Below the pieces are notes generated by a model. It searched no databases. It saw only the letters and a list, made by a program, of their open reading frames with translations, and had not been told where the DNA came from. Shown one piece after another: positions 52,389 to 61,160 of a stretch of DNA of 64,000 nucleotides. Both the position numbers and the translations under genes were made by a program. The stretch's first letter is position 1; each line of letters opens with the position of its first letter. This DNA comes from Martinezella rhizogenes (GTDB taxonomy: Bacteria > Pseudomonadota > Alphaproteobacteria > Rhizobiales > Rhizobiaceae), in NCBI RefSeq assembly GCF_007002745.1, contig NZ_SGNY01000002.1, positions 558,001 through 622,000 on the forward strand, given 5' to 3'.

Positions 52389-54049
52389 GTGACAACCCCA
52401 CAAAACACATCCAGCCCCTCGAGCTTCACGATATCAGCATCGAATAGCGGCGCAAAACCCGGCATCGGCAGGATATCCGTGACACGCATCGTCTTGGGCA
52501 CGGGAAATTCAACCGGCTCGCGGGTGAGGTTGAAAACAAATAGCAGTTTTTCGTCACCCTTGCTGCGCGTGAAGGCCAGTACATCGAGATTGGTCTTGAT
52601 GAAGTGTATGTCCCCGTCACGCAATGCGCCATGGCTTTTACGGAAGGACAAAACCGCACGGTAATGGTTCAGCACCGAATCCGGCTTGCGCTCCTGCGCA
52701 TCCACAGCCTGCATGGCATGAACATAGGGCACTGGCAGCCACGGCTTTTCAGCGCTTGAAAACCCGGAATTCGGCTTGCCGGTCTCCCACACCATCGGCG
52801 TGCGGCATCCATCACGCCCCTTGAAGGCCGGCCAGAAACGAATGCCATATGGGTCGCGCAGGTCCTCAAAGGCAAGCTCGGCCTCCGTCAGCCCCAGCTC
52901 CTCACCCTGATAAAGGCATATGGAACCGCGCAGGCTGGCAAGAACGCAGATGGCGAGCTTCGCCACCCGCGTCTGTTCCTCCACGCTTTCGGAAAAGCGG
53001 CTGAGGTGACGCACCACATCATGGTTGGAAAAGGCCCAGCACACCCAGCCATCCGTCACCACCTTGCCGAAGGTCTCGACCGAACCGCGCAGGTGTTTTG
53101 CGCTGAAATCCGGCCCCAGCAGGTCAAAAGTGTAGCACATGTTGAGCTTGTCATTACCGGACGTATAGGAGGCAACCGTCTTCAGTGATCGAGCCCCATC
53201 GCCCACCTCTCCCACCGTGGCGCGGCCCTCATATTCATCGAGCAACGCCCGGAAGCGTTTGAGAAAGGCAACATTTTCCGGCCGCGTCTTGTCGTAGAGA
53301 TGGTCCTGCATGCCGTAAGGATTGACGTCTGAGGCATCGAGACCAAAGCTCTCCTCGTCGAAAAGCGGCGGGTTATCACGCAGCAGCTTGTCATGGAAAT
53401 AGTGGTTGACGGTATCGAGCCGGAAACCGTCAACGCCGCGATCCAGCCAGAACCGCACGGTTTCCAGGAGCGCGTCCTGAACCTCGGGATTGTGGAAATT
53501 GAGATCCGGCTGCGAGGCAAGGAAGCTGTGCATGTAATATTGCTTGCGCACGCCGTCCCATTCCCATGCCGGCCCGCCAAACACGGAAAGCCAGTTGGTG
53601 GGCGCCGTACCATCAGGCTTCGGATTGGCCCAGACATACCAGTCGGCCTTGCTGTTCGTCCGGCTCGCCCGGCTGTCCACAAACCAAGGATGCTGATCCG
53701 ACGTGTGTGAAATCACCTGGTCAATGATGACCTTCAACCCCAGCCGATGCGCTTCCGCCATCAGCGCATCGAAATCGGCAAGCGTGCCGAACAACGGATC
53801 GACATTGCAATAATCGGAAACATCGTAACCCATATCGGCCATGGGCGAAGTGAAGAACGGCGAGAGCCAGATGGCATCAACGCCAAGCGACGCGATATAG
53901 GGCAGCCGTTTCGTCACCCCGGCGAGATCGCCATAACCGTCGCCGGTCGTATCCTGAAACGAGCGCGGATAGACCTGATAGATCACCGCTCCCTTCCACC
54001 AGTCCGATTGCGCTTGAGGTTTGTGGACCGGGGCATGGGGTAGCGTCAT
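52385..54049 (-). CDS. Alpha-glucosidase, GH13 family
   Basis: This 554-aa GH13 (oligo-1,6-glucosidase/alpha-glucosidase subgroup) enzyme hydrolyses alpha-linked glucose from maltose- or sucrose-type sugars. It shows WWKGAVIYQVYPRSFQDTTGDGYGDL, nucleophile D212 (GFRLDTVNH), acid/base E281 (TVGEVGDG) and transition-state D344 (FSNHDVVRH). No signal peptide, so it is cytoplasmic and needs sugar imported by another system. ATG at 54049 follows AGGAG; the longer frame lacks homology. Coupled to the AAC(6')-like gene; divergent from the sugar-kinase gene. Confidence 0.93.
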   Translation of the reverse strand: MTLPHAPVHKPQAQSDWWKGAVIYQVYPRSFQDTTGDGYGDLAGVTKRLPYIASLGVDAIWLSPFFTSPMADMGYDVSDYCNVDPLFGTLADFDALMAEAHRLGLKVIIDQVISHTSDQHPWFVDSRASRTNSKADWYVWANPKPDGTAPTNWLSVFGGPAWEWDGVRKQYYMHSFLASQPDLNFHNPEVQDALLETVRFWLDRGVDGFRLDTVNHYFHDKLLRDNPPLFDEESFGLDASDVNPYGMQDHLYDKTRPENVAFLKRFRALLDEYEGRATVGEVGDGARSLKTVASYTSGNDKLNMCYTFDLLGPDFSAKHLRGSVETFGKVVTDGWVCWAFSNHDVVRHLSRFSESVEEQTRVAKLAICVLASLRGSICLYQGEELGLTEAELAFEDLRDPYGIRFWPAFKGRDGCRTPMVWETGKPNSGFSSAEKPWLPVPYVHAMQAVDAQERKPDSVLNHYRAVLSFRKSHGALRDGDIHFIKTNLDVLAFTRSKGDEKLLFVFNLTREPVEFPVPKTMRVTDILPMPGFAPLFDADIVKLEGLDVFCGVVT

Positions 54050-54203
54050 CGGCAATCTCCTGATGTGTCTGGCGGGAGAATATAAAGCCTGTGCGGCCGC
54101 GTAAACCGGAACTTCGCACACGCACAATCGGCCAGAACCGCCCTTGTCAGCGGCGCGCGCTCGTCGTAAGCCGCATGGCTGGATAAAACGGGAGGATGAC
54201 GGC

Positions 54204-55124
54204 GTGGGCGGACGGTTTTTATCGATTGGCGAATGCATGGTGGAACTGTCGCAGGCCGGCAACGGGCTGCTGCGCAAGGGTTTCGCCGGAGATACGTTCA
54301 ATACCGCCTGGTATGCCCGCGCCTGCCTGCCGGAAGACTGGTCCGTCGATTATTTCACGGCACTCGGTGATGATCCGCTTTCGGAAGACATGCTCGCCTT
54401 CATCGCGGAAGCCGGCATTGGCACCGAAAAGATCCGCCGCATCAAGGGTGGCACGCCCGGTCTCTACCTCATCAACCTGAAGGATGGTGAACGCACCTTC
54501 AGCTATTGGCGCAATGCCGCCGCCGCAAGACAGCTGGCCGCCGACGCGGATCACCTGCGCCGAACGGTGGAAAGCGCTGACGTCATCTATTTCTCCGGCA
54601 TCACCCTCGCCATCCTCGCCTCCGCCCATGATGTCGATACGTTTCTGGCCGAGCTTCGCCGCGCCAGGGCGGCGGGCAAGCCGGTGGTTTTCGATCCGAA
54701 CATCCGCCCGCGCCTCTGGGCAGACAAAGACGTGATGCTCGAGACGATTACCAACGGTGCGCGCGCCGCAACACTTGTCATGCCAAGCTTTGATGACGAG
54801 GCCAGCCATTTCGGCGACGCCTCCGTGGAAGCGACCATCAACCGTTACCGTTCCCTCGGCGTCGAAAACATCGTGGTGAAAGACGGCGCAAAGGGTGCGA
54901 CACTCGATTTCGGCGGCAACCGCACCCATGCCCCGGCGGAAAAGGCCGTGGAGGTGGTGGACACGACGAGCGCCGGCGACAGCTTCAACGGCGCCTTCCT
55001 TGCCCGTTATGTAACGGGCAGTTCGCCACAGGAAGCCGCCGCCTTTGCCGCAAGGGCAGCGGCAACCGTCATCGGCCACCACGGCGCGCTGATCAGCCCC
55101 GAACTGCTGCCGCTGGTCGGATAG
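54204..55124 (+). CDS. PfkB-family sugar kinase, probably 2-keto-3-deoxygluconate kinase
   Basis: This 306-aa kinase starts FLSIGECMVELSQAGNGLLRKGFAGDTFNTAWYAR, a KdgK-like substrate lid and binding region, and ends with the PfkB catalytic motif DTTSAGDSFNGAFLA. KdgK phosphorylates 2-keto-3-deoxygluconate from pectin or glucuronate catabolism. GTG at 54204 follows GGAGG at about 9-nt spacing; the longer ORF contains an unlikely basic leader. It is divergent from the alpha-glucosidase gene with 154 bp between starts; KDG specificity is inferred. Confidence 0.88.
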   Translation: MGGRFLSIGECMVELSQAGNGLLRKGFAGDTFNTAWYARACLPEDWSVDYFTALGDDPLSEDMLAFIAEAGIGTEKIRRIKGGTPGLYLINLKDGERTFSYWRNAAAARQLAADADHLRRTVESADVIYFSGITLAILASAHDVDTFLAELRRARAAGKPVVFDPNIRPRLWADKDVMLETITNGARAATLVMPSFDDEASHFGDASVEATINRYRSLGVENIVVKDGAKGATLDFGGNRTHAPAEKAVEVVDTTSAGDSFNGAFLARYVTGSSPQEAAAFAARAAATVIGHHGALISPELLPLVG

Positions 55125-55170
55125 GCCGGCAGGCTGCCCTGAAAAGGGACGATATTGACAGTCATATGGC

Positions 55171-55188
55171 CTGACATGATCCTGTAAC
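55171..55188 (+). promoter_or_regulatory. Candidate PhoB box
   Basis: CTGACAT-GATC-CTGTAAC: two 7-mers 11 nt apart, close to the Pho-box repeat CTGTCAT-N4-CTGTCAT. It is 75 bp before the glycosyltransferase ATG. Pho control fits the proposed role of that enzyme in phosphate-free glycolipid synthesis. Confidence 0.6.
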
Positions 55189-55263
55189 ACGCGCGCCGCA
55201 TATACGGGCGGAAGCCGGGCAATGGGGATTCGCCTGCGCGCAGATGAGCAGGATCAGTGTTTC

Positions 55264-56313
55264 ATGACGAGAATCACGATTGTCACAGATGCCTGGCACC
55301 CGCAGGTCAACGGCGTGGTTCGCTCGATCGAGAACACCAATACCGAGCTGGCGCGGCTGGGTGTGGATGTGAACATGGTCACGCCCCAGAGTTTCTACAG
55401 CATTCCCTGCCCCACCTATCCGGAAATCCGCCTCTCCGTCGCCGGCTATCGCCGTGTCGCGGCGGAGATCGAAAAAAGCCAGCCCTCCTTCGTGCATATT
55501 GCCACCGAAGGGCCGCTGGGTTTCATGGCGCGGCGCTGGTGTGTGAAAAACCACATGCGGTTTTCCACCAGCTATCACACCCGCTTCCCGGAATATGTCG
55601 CGGCGCGTTTCCCGATCCCCGAAAGCTGGCTTTATGCTTTCGTGCGCTGGTTCCACAATGGCGGCAACACCTGCATGGTGGCGACCCCAAGCCTCGAGAC
55701 CGAGCTGGAAGCACGCGGCGTCAAGAACCTGAAGCGCTGGAGCCGGGGCATCGACGCCGAACTGTTCCATCCACGCCCGAAAACCACGCTACCCTTTGAT
55801 CTGCCAAGGCCGATCTTCATGACTGTCGGTCGTGTGGCGGTGGAGAAGAACCTGCCGGAATTTCTGGAACTCGACCTGCCCGGATCCAAGGTCGTCATCG
55901 GCGACGGTCCGGCCCGTCACGAATTGCAGGAAAAATATCCCGGCGTGCTGTTTACCGGCGTCAAGACCGGCGAAGAGCTGGCCGATGCCTATGCGCAGGC
56001 CGATGTCTTCGTTTTCCCCTCAAAAACCGACACTTTCGGCAACACCATTCTGGAAGCACTGGCAAGCGGTGTGCCCGTCGCCGCCTTCCCCGTCACCGGG
56101 CCGATCGATATTCTCGGTGGCAACCCGGCCGCCGGCGCGCTGGATGATAATCTTCGCAATGCCTGTCTCGCGGCGCTGGATTGTTCGCCGCAGGAGGCCT
56201 TGGCGCTTTCAAAAAGCTACAGCTGGGAAAAGGCCTCACGACAGTTCCTCGACAATGTCATCCATGCGGCGGGAAAATCCCTACCGCTTCTGTCGCGTTC
56301 ACAGCTTGCCTGA
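55264..56313 (+). CDS. GT4-family glycosyltransferase, Agt-like glycolipid synthase candidate
   Basis: This 349-aa GT-B enzyme starts MTRITIVTDAWHPQVNGVVRSIENT and has the E-x7-E nucleotide-sugar site in SKTDTFGNTILEALASG, like plant SQD2/DGD-type and bacterial diacylglycerol glucosyltransferases. Agrobacterium Agt makes monoglucosyl- and glucuronosyl-diacylglycerol under phosphate starvation; this sequence type, together with an upstream Pho box, fits. No membrane span; likely peripheral on the inner membrane. ATG at 55264 fits the family start better than 55222. Confidence 0.85.
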   Translation: MTRITIVTDAWHPQVNGVVRSIENTNTELARLGVDVNMVTPQSFYSIPCPTYPEIRLSVAGYRRVAAEIEKSQPSFVHIATEGPLGFMARRWCVKNHMRFSTSYHTRFPEYVAARFPIPESWLYAFVRWFHNGGNTCMVATPSLETELEARGVKNLKRWSRGIDAELFHPRPKTTLPFDLPRPIFMTVGRVAVEKNLPEFLELDLPGSKVVIGDGPARHELQEKYPGVLFTGVKTGEELADAYAQADVFVFPSKTDTFGNTILEALASGVPVAAFPVTGPIDILGGNPAAGALDDNLRNACLAALDCSPQEALALSKSYSWEKASRQFLDNVIHAAGKSLPLLSRSQLA

Positions 56314-56485
56314 AGGCAAGCACATCCCCGGTTTTTTTGCGCCGTGCCAGTGGACGAAACATGACGGTAATGTCACAAGGCGATCAGGACGCGACTGCCG
56401 TTATCTTCAGAACGGGGTCGGGCTGCTGATTGACGTCAGGCGGTTGCCGCGAGATTACGCTGGCCGTCCTATTTCCCGACGATAC

Positions 56486-57121
56486 TCAGCCGCCCCCTTG
56501 AGATGCGCTTCCGGGTAAAGGAAGAAGCTCTTTTTGCTGGGCTGCGCACCAATCATTGATCTTCTCGACAATCTGCATCGGCGCCATCGGCAGCGCGCTG
56601 TTGGGGATGACAACCACTGTTCCATGAAAAACCAGCACCAGACTGTCCGGCGGCGTGAGTGCGAGATGATAACGCGCCCAGCTCAATTGCACGGTGTCCA
56701 GTCGCGTGACCTGCTTGAAGCCATCGGGCCCGATTTCGATCTGCGAGTGCGGCGAATACATACGCTCGTGAGCGATATTCCAGTGTGCCAGGACCTCGTA
56801 GTAGGATTTCGCCTCCCGTCTCGCGCCCTGCCAGATAATGTACCAGACGACGAGGGCCACAAATGGTGCAGGGGCAAACACCCAATAACCGACCACCGGC
56901 CAGACACCCGGGAACCATGGCAGGCTTAGGGAATAGATAAAACCGGCCGCCAGTCCCGCAAATATCGACAGCTTCACTCTTGCCGAGGCAAGATGGCGCG
57001 TCCAGGACCTGTCGAGAATCATGCCGTAATTTTCGTAGGCCTGATGTTGATAGCCGTGGACATAGTCGGGGACATGTTTCGGGTCGGGCGTGAAGCTTAT
57101 TGAAATCGTTTCATCGGCCAT
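56486..57121 (-). CDS. YcxB-like membrane protein
   Basis: This 211-aa protein has two central membrane helices (LSIFAGLAAGFIYSLSLPWF, VVGYWVFAPAPFVALVVWYIIW) and a cytosolic C-terminal YcxB-like domain: IEIGPDGFKQVTRLDTVQLSWARYHLALTPPDSLVLVFHGTVVVIPNSAL. YcxB domains resemble small PH-like beta barrels; their function is unknown. The last residues are Gly/Ser-rich. It is convergent with the glycosyltransferase gene. Family assignment is by pattern only. Confidence 0.75.
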   Translation of the reverse strand: MADETISISFTPDPKHVPDYVHGYQHQAYENYGMILDRSWTRHLASARVKLSIFAGLAAGFIYSLSLPWFPGVWPVVGYWVFAPAPFVALVVWYIIWQGARREAKSYYEVLAHWNIAHERMYSPHSQIEIGPDGFKQVTRLDTVQLSWARYHLALTPPDSLVLVFHGTVVVIPNSALPMAPMQIVEKINDWCAAQQKELLPLPGSASQGGG

Positions 57122-57241
57122 AGGAGCACGTCATCCCGTCCCTGTGCAGTTTAATCTGCGTAACAGGGTTGCCCTTATAAATCAAAAGACCTTTCGCCGC
57201 CGAAACCTCTGGGGATCAACGCCGTGCGGCGAAACCTGCCT

Positions 57242-57850
57242 TCACCATGCTCCGGTAAGCATTTGCCCGGAAAGCGGTACAGTCCGCGCCTTGCCGTCCT
57301 TGTCCGTCACCGAGAGCGATGCAGACATCTGCTTTGGCGATTTGCGGAACCAGCTGGCGGCGACGCTTGCCATATCACCGAGCATGGCGTGGCTGTGCCA
57401 GTCGGCGAACCGTCTTGCCGTCGCTTCTGCTTCTGAACGGTAGAAGAAATCACCGGATTGTCCGAGATCATTGATCGATGCCGCCATTGCAGCAAGCGGC
57501 CGCTGAAACATCTTCGGCGGCACGGACAGTTCCCGCGCGCCATCTGAAAAAGCCGGCGCCATGAAATCAATCGCCCAGCCATCAGCCTCGACCCAGCAAT
57601 GGAAATTCTCGCCAGCACCCGTCACGTAACCATCATCGCGGTGATCCGCAAACAGCAGGACCTTTCCACCGAGATTATAGGCGGCAAGCCCGCCCTTCGG
57701 CACAGCCTTGACCTTGTAATGCTGTTTGAGGATGAAAGCACCGAAGGTACTGAAATACATCGAGGCCGAGGCGGGATCGGCGTTCTGGCTGATGAGCAGG
57801 CTGTTGATGACCCGGTAAATCCGGTGATAGTCGGTCTGCTTGATCAGCAT
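57242..57850 (-). CDS. DUF2026-like hypothetical protein
   Basis: This 202-aa soluble protein has the pattern YHRIYRVINSLL, MYFSTFGAFILKQHYK and FHCWVEADGWAIDFMAP. The H-C-W around residue 95 recalls a transglutaminase/NlpC-like nucleophile context and matches what I remember of DUF2026, but catalytic function is not shown. Transcribed in the same direction as the YcxB-like gene, 120 bp upstream of it. A 112-bp palindromic repeat lies behind its start. Confidence 0.65.
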   Translation of the reverse strand: MLIKQTDYHRIYRVINSLLISQNADPASASMYFSTFGAFILKQHYKVKAVPKGGLAAYNLGGKVLLFADHRDDGYVTGAGENFHCWVEADGWAIDFMAPAFSDGARELSVPPKMFQRPLAAMAASINDLGQSGDFFYRSEAEATARRFADWHSHAMLGDMASVAASWFRKSPKQMSASLSVTDKDGKARTVPLSGQMLTGAW

Positions 57851-57898
57851 GGTTTTTTACTCTTCAAAACAAGGCGTTGGATGAGCGTCAGCCGCCTG

Positions 57899-58010
57899 TT
57901 TCTTCTCCCCGAGGGGGAGAAGTCCGCGGCAGCGGGATGAGGGGGCGAGGGTCGAGATATGCGGAGAGGTTGCCCCTTCGGGCCACCTTCTCCCCGATGG
58001 GGAGAAGAAA
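57899..58010. repeat. 112-bp intergenic palindromic repeat
   Basis: Ends are a perfect 12-bp inverted repeat, TTTCTTCTCCCC (57899-57910) and GGGGAGAAGAAA (57999-58010). Each end is itself a small palindrome (CTTCTCCCC-ga-GGGGGAGAAG and TTCTCCCCGATGGGGAGAA). It sits 25 bp after the der stop and resembles common rhizobial intergenic repeats. Confidence 0.8.
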
Positions 58011-58035
58011 GACGCGGCGACCCTTCACGTCAAAA

Positions 58036-59466
58036 TCAACGCCGCTTCTTCGCCTTGTTCTCGAACGGATTGTCCGAGCCGCGATAATGCACGCGGATCG
58101 GCACGCCCGGCATGTCGAAATCCTTGCGCAGGCCGTTCACCAGATAACGCGTATAGCTCTCCGGAATGGCTTCCGGGCGGGTGCACGAGATCATGAAGGC
58201 CGGCGGGCGGGCCTTGACCTGCGTCATATATTTCAGCTTCAGGCGACGGCCGGAAACGGCCGGCGGCGGATGCTGCGTGGTCTGCCCATCCAGCCAGCGG
58301 TTGAGCCTGGCGGTCGAGATACGGCGGTTCCAGACCTTGTCCGTATCGATGATGCTCTGCATCAGCCGGTCGAGACCATAACCCGTCTGGCCGGAGATCG
58401 GCACGGCGCGAATGCCGCGCGCCTGCGGCAGCAACCGCTCGGTCTTTTCCCGCAGATCGGCCAGATAGGCCTGCGGGTCTTCGACCAGATCCCACTTGTT
58501 GAAGGCGAGCACGGCGGCGCGGCCTTCGCGAATGACGAGATCGACCAGTTGCAGATCCTGCTTTTCGAACGGGATGGTGCTGTCGAACACAATCACCACC
58601 GTCTCGGCAAAACGGATGGAGCGCAGCGAATCCGCCACAGAGAGCTTTTCCAGCTTCTCCGTCACCTTGGCCTTGCGGCGCATGCCGGCCGTATCGAACA
58701 TCTTGATGGTGCGGCCGCGCCAGTCCCATTCGACCGAAATACTGTCGCGGGTAATGCCGGCTTCCGGGCCGGTCAGCAGCCGGTCTTCGCCGAGGAAACG
58801 GTTGATGAGCGTCGACTTGCCCGCATTCGGCCGGCCGATAATGGCGACGCGCAGCGGCTTGGTCTCGTCATAGACGGGCTCTTCGTCTTCCTCTTCCTCG
58901 CTGCCGGGTTCAGTGCGCGGCAGAACGATATCCGTCTCCGCTTCATCCACTTCAGGCGGGAAGGCGGCGTCTTCGCCGATCGCCGCAACGATGGCGTCGC
59001 GCAGGTCGATCATACCCTGACCGTGTTCAGCCGAGATCGGGCAAGGCTCGCCAAGACCCAGCGTGAAGGCATCATAGAAACCGGCGTCAGAACCGCGCGC
59101 TTCGGACTTGTTGGCCACCAGCACCACAGGCTTGCCGCGACGGCGCAGCATTTCGCCCAGCGTCTCGTCGGCGGGCGTCAGCCCGGCCTTGGCGTCAACC
59201 ACGAACAGCGTCACATCGGCTTCATCGATCGCCGCTTCCGTCTGCGCCCACATACGGCCCTGAAGCGTTTCCGGCCCGGATTGCTCCAGACCGGCGGTAT
59301 CGATGATGGTGAAACGCAGATCGACAAGCTTGGCGTCGCCGGGGCGGCGGTCGCGGGTCACGCCTGGCGTATCGTCCACCAGCGCCAGCTTCTTTCCGAC
59401 CAGACGGTTGAAAAGCGTGGACTTGCCGACATTGGGGCGCCCGACTATGGCGACGGTGAAGCTCAT
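58036..59466 (-). CDS. der: Ribosome-biogenesis GTPase Der (EngA)
   Basis: This 476-aa essential GTPase has two tandem G domains and a C-terminal KH-like domain, needed for 50S ribosome assembly. Domain 1: GRPNVGKST at residues 9-17, DTAG, and NKSE in place of NKxD, as in many Der proteins. Domain 2: [18 protein letters not shown] and FNKWD. An acidic linker ([17 protein letters not shown]) separates the domains. It follows the YfgM-like TPR gene, as in the yfgM-der order of other proteobacteria, but bamB is absent here. Confidence 0.97.
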   Translation of the reverse strand: MSFTVAIVGRPNVGKSTLFNRLVGKKLALVDDTPGVTRDRRPGDAKLVDLRFTIIDTAGLEQSGPETLQGRMWAQTEAAIDEADVTLFVVDAKAGLTPADETLGEMLRRRGKPVVLVANKSEARGSDAGFYDAFTLGLGEPCPISAEHGQGMIDLRDAIVAAIGEDAAFPPEVDEAETDIVLPRTEPGSEEEEDEEPVYDETKPLRVAIIGRPNAGKSTLINRFLGEDRLLTGPEAGITRDSISVEWDWRGRTIKMFDTAGMRRKAKVTEKLEKLSVADSLRSIRFAETVVIVFDSTIPFEKQDLQLVDLVIREGRAAVLAFNKWDLVEDPQAYLADLREKTERLLPQARGIRAVPISGQTGYGLDRLMQSIIDTDKVWNRRISTARLNRWLDGQTTQHPPPAVSGRRLKLKYMTQVKARPPAFMISCTRPEAIPESYTRYLVNGLRKDFDMPGVPIRVHYRGSDNPFENKAKKRR

Positions 59467-59597
59467 TGTTGTCTGTTCCTTAGAGCAAGTCTGCCCAAAA
59501 CGTTACCTGTTTTGGGCAAAAGACATGCGTAAAATAATCAGTTGGATCGCTTTGGCAATGCGAAGAAATGCCGGGCGATGGCTCGGGATAAGCGGCT

Positions 59598-60269
59598 TTA
59601 AGCAGCTTTGCCCGAAGCGGTGATATTGTCGAGCATGATCTGCGCACGGCTCGTCACGTTGCGCGGTGCCTGCGTGTCGTTGACGATCTGCTCGAACCAT
59701 TGTTTGGCCTTGACGAAATCGCCGGCCTTGTAGGCGGCAAGTCCGAGAGCCTCACGGGCCGAGGCCCGCATGGTCTGGCCTTCGGCGCTCAAAGGCTCGG
59801 CCAGTGCAACCACCTGATCATAGGTGCCGTTGTCCACCAGCAACCAGGCCGCGCGCACCTTTGCCGTGTCGCGGAAGACCTGCGGTGCAGATGTGTCGTT
59901 GCCAATGGCGGTGAAGGCGGCGATGGCGCCGGCCGCATCACCCTTCTGCGACAGCAGCGTGGCCGAGCGGAACTTCGCCAGCACCGGATAATTGCCATGA
60001 CCGGAGGTTTCGAGATCGGCAAAGGCCTTCAGCGCCTCATCCGTCTTGTTTTCGGAAGCAAGCGTCAGCGCCGCAAGGAACTGGTCGCCGGAATTGGAAG
60101 CGCGGCTGGTGTTCCAGTATTCGTAAATGCCTGCGCCGGCAGCGCCGAGAACCACGAGAACGGCGGCGCCCGCAACCACGATACCGTAACGGCCCCAGAA
60201 GCGCGACAGCTGCTCGGAGCGGATCTGCTCGTTCACTTCGCGGATAAAGGTATCATTTTCGTTTGCCAT
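59598..60269 (-). CDS. YfgM-like TPR membrane protein
   Basis: This 223-aa protein has a cytosolic N-terminus (MANENDTFIREVNEQIRSEQLSRFWGRYG), one membrane helix (IVVAGAAVLVVLGAAGAGIYEYW) and a periplasmic tetratricopeptide-like region (LAALTLASENKTDEALKAFADLE, ALGLAAYKAGDFVKAKQWFEQI). This is the YfgM/TPR_21 architecture linked to SecYEG-associated periplasmic chaperones in E. coli. ATG at 60269 follows GGAGAA. It precedes der by 131 bp and is probably in the same unit. Confidence 0.9.
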   Translation of the reverse strand: MANENDTFIREVNEQIRSEQLSRFWGRYGIVVAGAAVLVVLGAAGAGIYEYWNTSRASNSGDQFLAALTLASENKTDEALKAFADLETSGHGNYPVLAKFRSATLLSQKGDAAGAIAAFTAIGNDTSAPQVFRDTAKVRAAWLLVDNGTYDQVVALAEPLSAEGQTMRASAREALGLAAYKAGDFVKAKQWFEQIVNDTQAPRNVTSRAQIMLDNITASGKAA

Positions 60270-60424
60270 CAAATTCTCCGTTACCCGCGCGGAGATCGTC
60301 GCCGATCCATCCGTCCGCGGACATACCAAGCCGCTTACCCGGGCAAGCACAAGCGTGGCCGACCGGATCATGGTCGGCCTTCTAGCCTATTTTGCCTGAT
60401 ATGTAAGGGGGAAACGTTGATTTC

Positions 60425-61009
60425 CTACATCGCGATCGGCTGAACGCCGATCAACCATTCGTGCAGTTTCAGGATGAAAGCCCCCCAGAGAACGATGCCG
60501 CCGACAATGGCCACCACATCATAACGGCCCGAGACGAAGGGACGGAGCACTTTTTCGCCCGCCCTTTCCCGCCGCTTCAGCGAAATGCGCATCACCACAC
60601 CCCAGGCAAGGAAGGACGCAAAAAGCAGGATCGAAGAGGTTTCGCCATTCGCCAGAAGATGGGCGAGCGCCCAGATCTTGACGGAGAGAATGAGCGGATG
60701 CTTCGTCTTTACCGCGATGTTGCCAGCCGGTATGAGGCTGGCGATAAGACAGATCATCGCGGGCAACATCAGCGTCACGGCAAGATGGCTCGTCCAGACC
60801 GGCGGATACCACAACATGCCCGTCTCCTGCCGGGCTTCCCCAAAGGCATAGATGACAAGGCCAAGCGTGATGAGGCTGGCGACGGAATAAAGCCCCTTGA
60901 AAGGACCTTCACCCAGCTTCGCGATCATCCGCCCGCGAAATTGCGGCGCAAATACCTTCAAAAGATGCGTCAGGAAAAACAAGGCAAGACAGAGTACGAG
61001 AAAAAGCAT
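60425..61009 (-). CDS. NnrU family membrane protein
   Basis: This 194-aa protein has five to six helices and the NnrU signature: FLTHLLKVFAPQFRGRMIAKLGEGPFKGLYSVAS, WYPPVWTSHLAVTLMLPAMI and KTKHPLILSVKIWALAHLLANGE. NnrU is associated with nitric-oxide and nitrite reduction in Rhodobacter, and in other bacteria the fold resembles isoprenylcysteine-methyltransferase-like membrane proteins. No denitrification genes are adjacent here, so the link is uncertain. Transcribed in the same direction as the YfgM-like gene after 155 bp. Confidence 0.9.
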   Translation of the reverse strand: MLFLVLCLALFFLTHLLKVFAPQFRGRMIAKLGEGPFKGLYSVASLITLGLVIYAFGEARQETGMLWYPPVWTSHLAVTLMLPAMICLIASLIPAGNIAVKTKHPLILSVKIWALAHLLANGETSSILLFASFLAWGVVMRISLKRRERAGEKVLRPFVSGRYDVVAIVGGIVLWGAFILKLHEWLIGVQPIAM

Positions 61010-61160
61010 GGAACACGGTCCCCCGGTGGATCGGAACGCGGCCCTATCACCGCGAGGCAGAACAGGAATTAGGCTGAAAGACGTAAAAAAGCCAGACTAT
61101 TCAAAGCTTCGCCTTATTCCACCCGCAAAAGGCCACGGTGTATCATATGACGGATGACTG

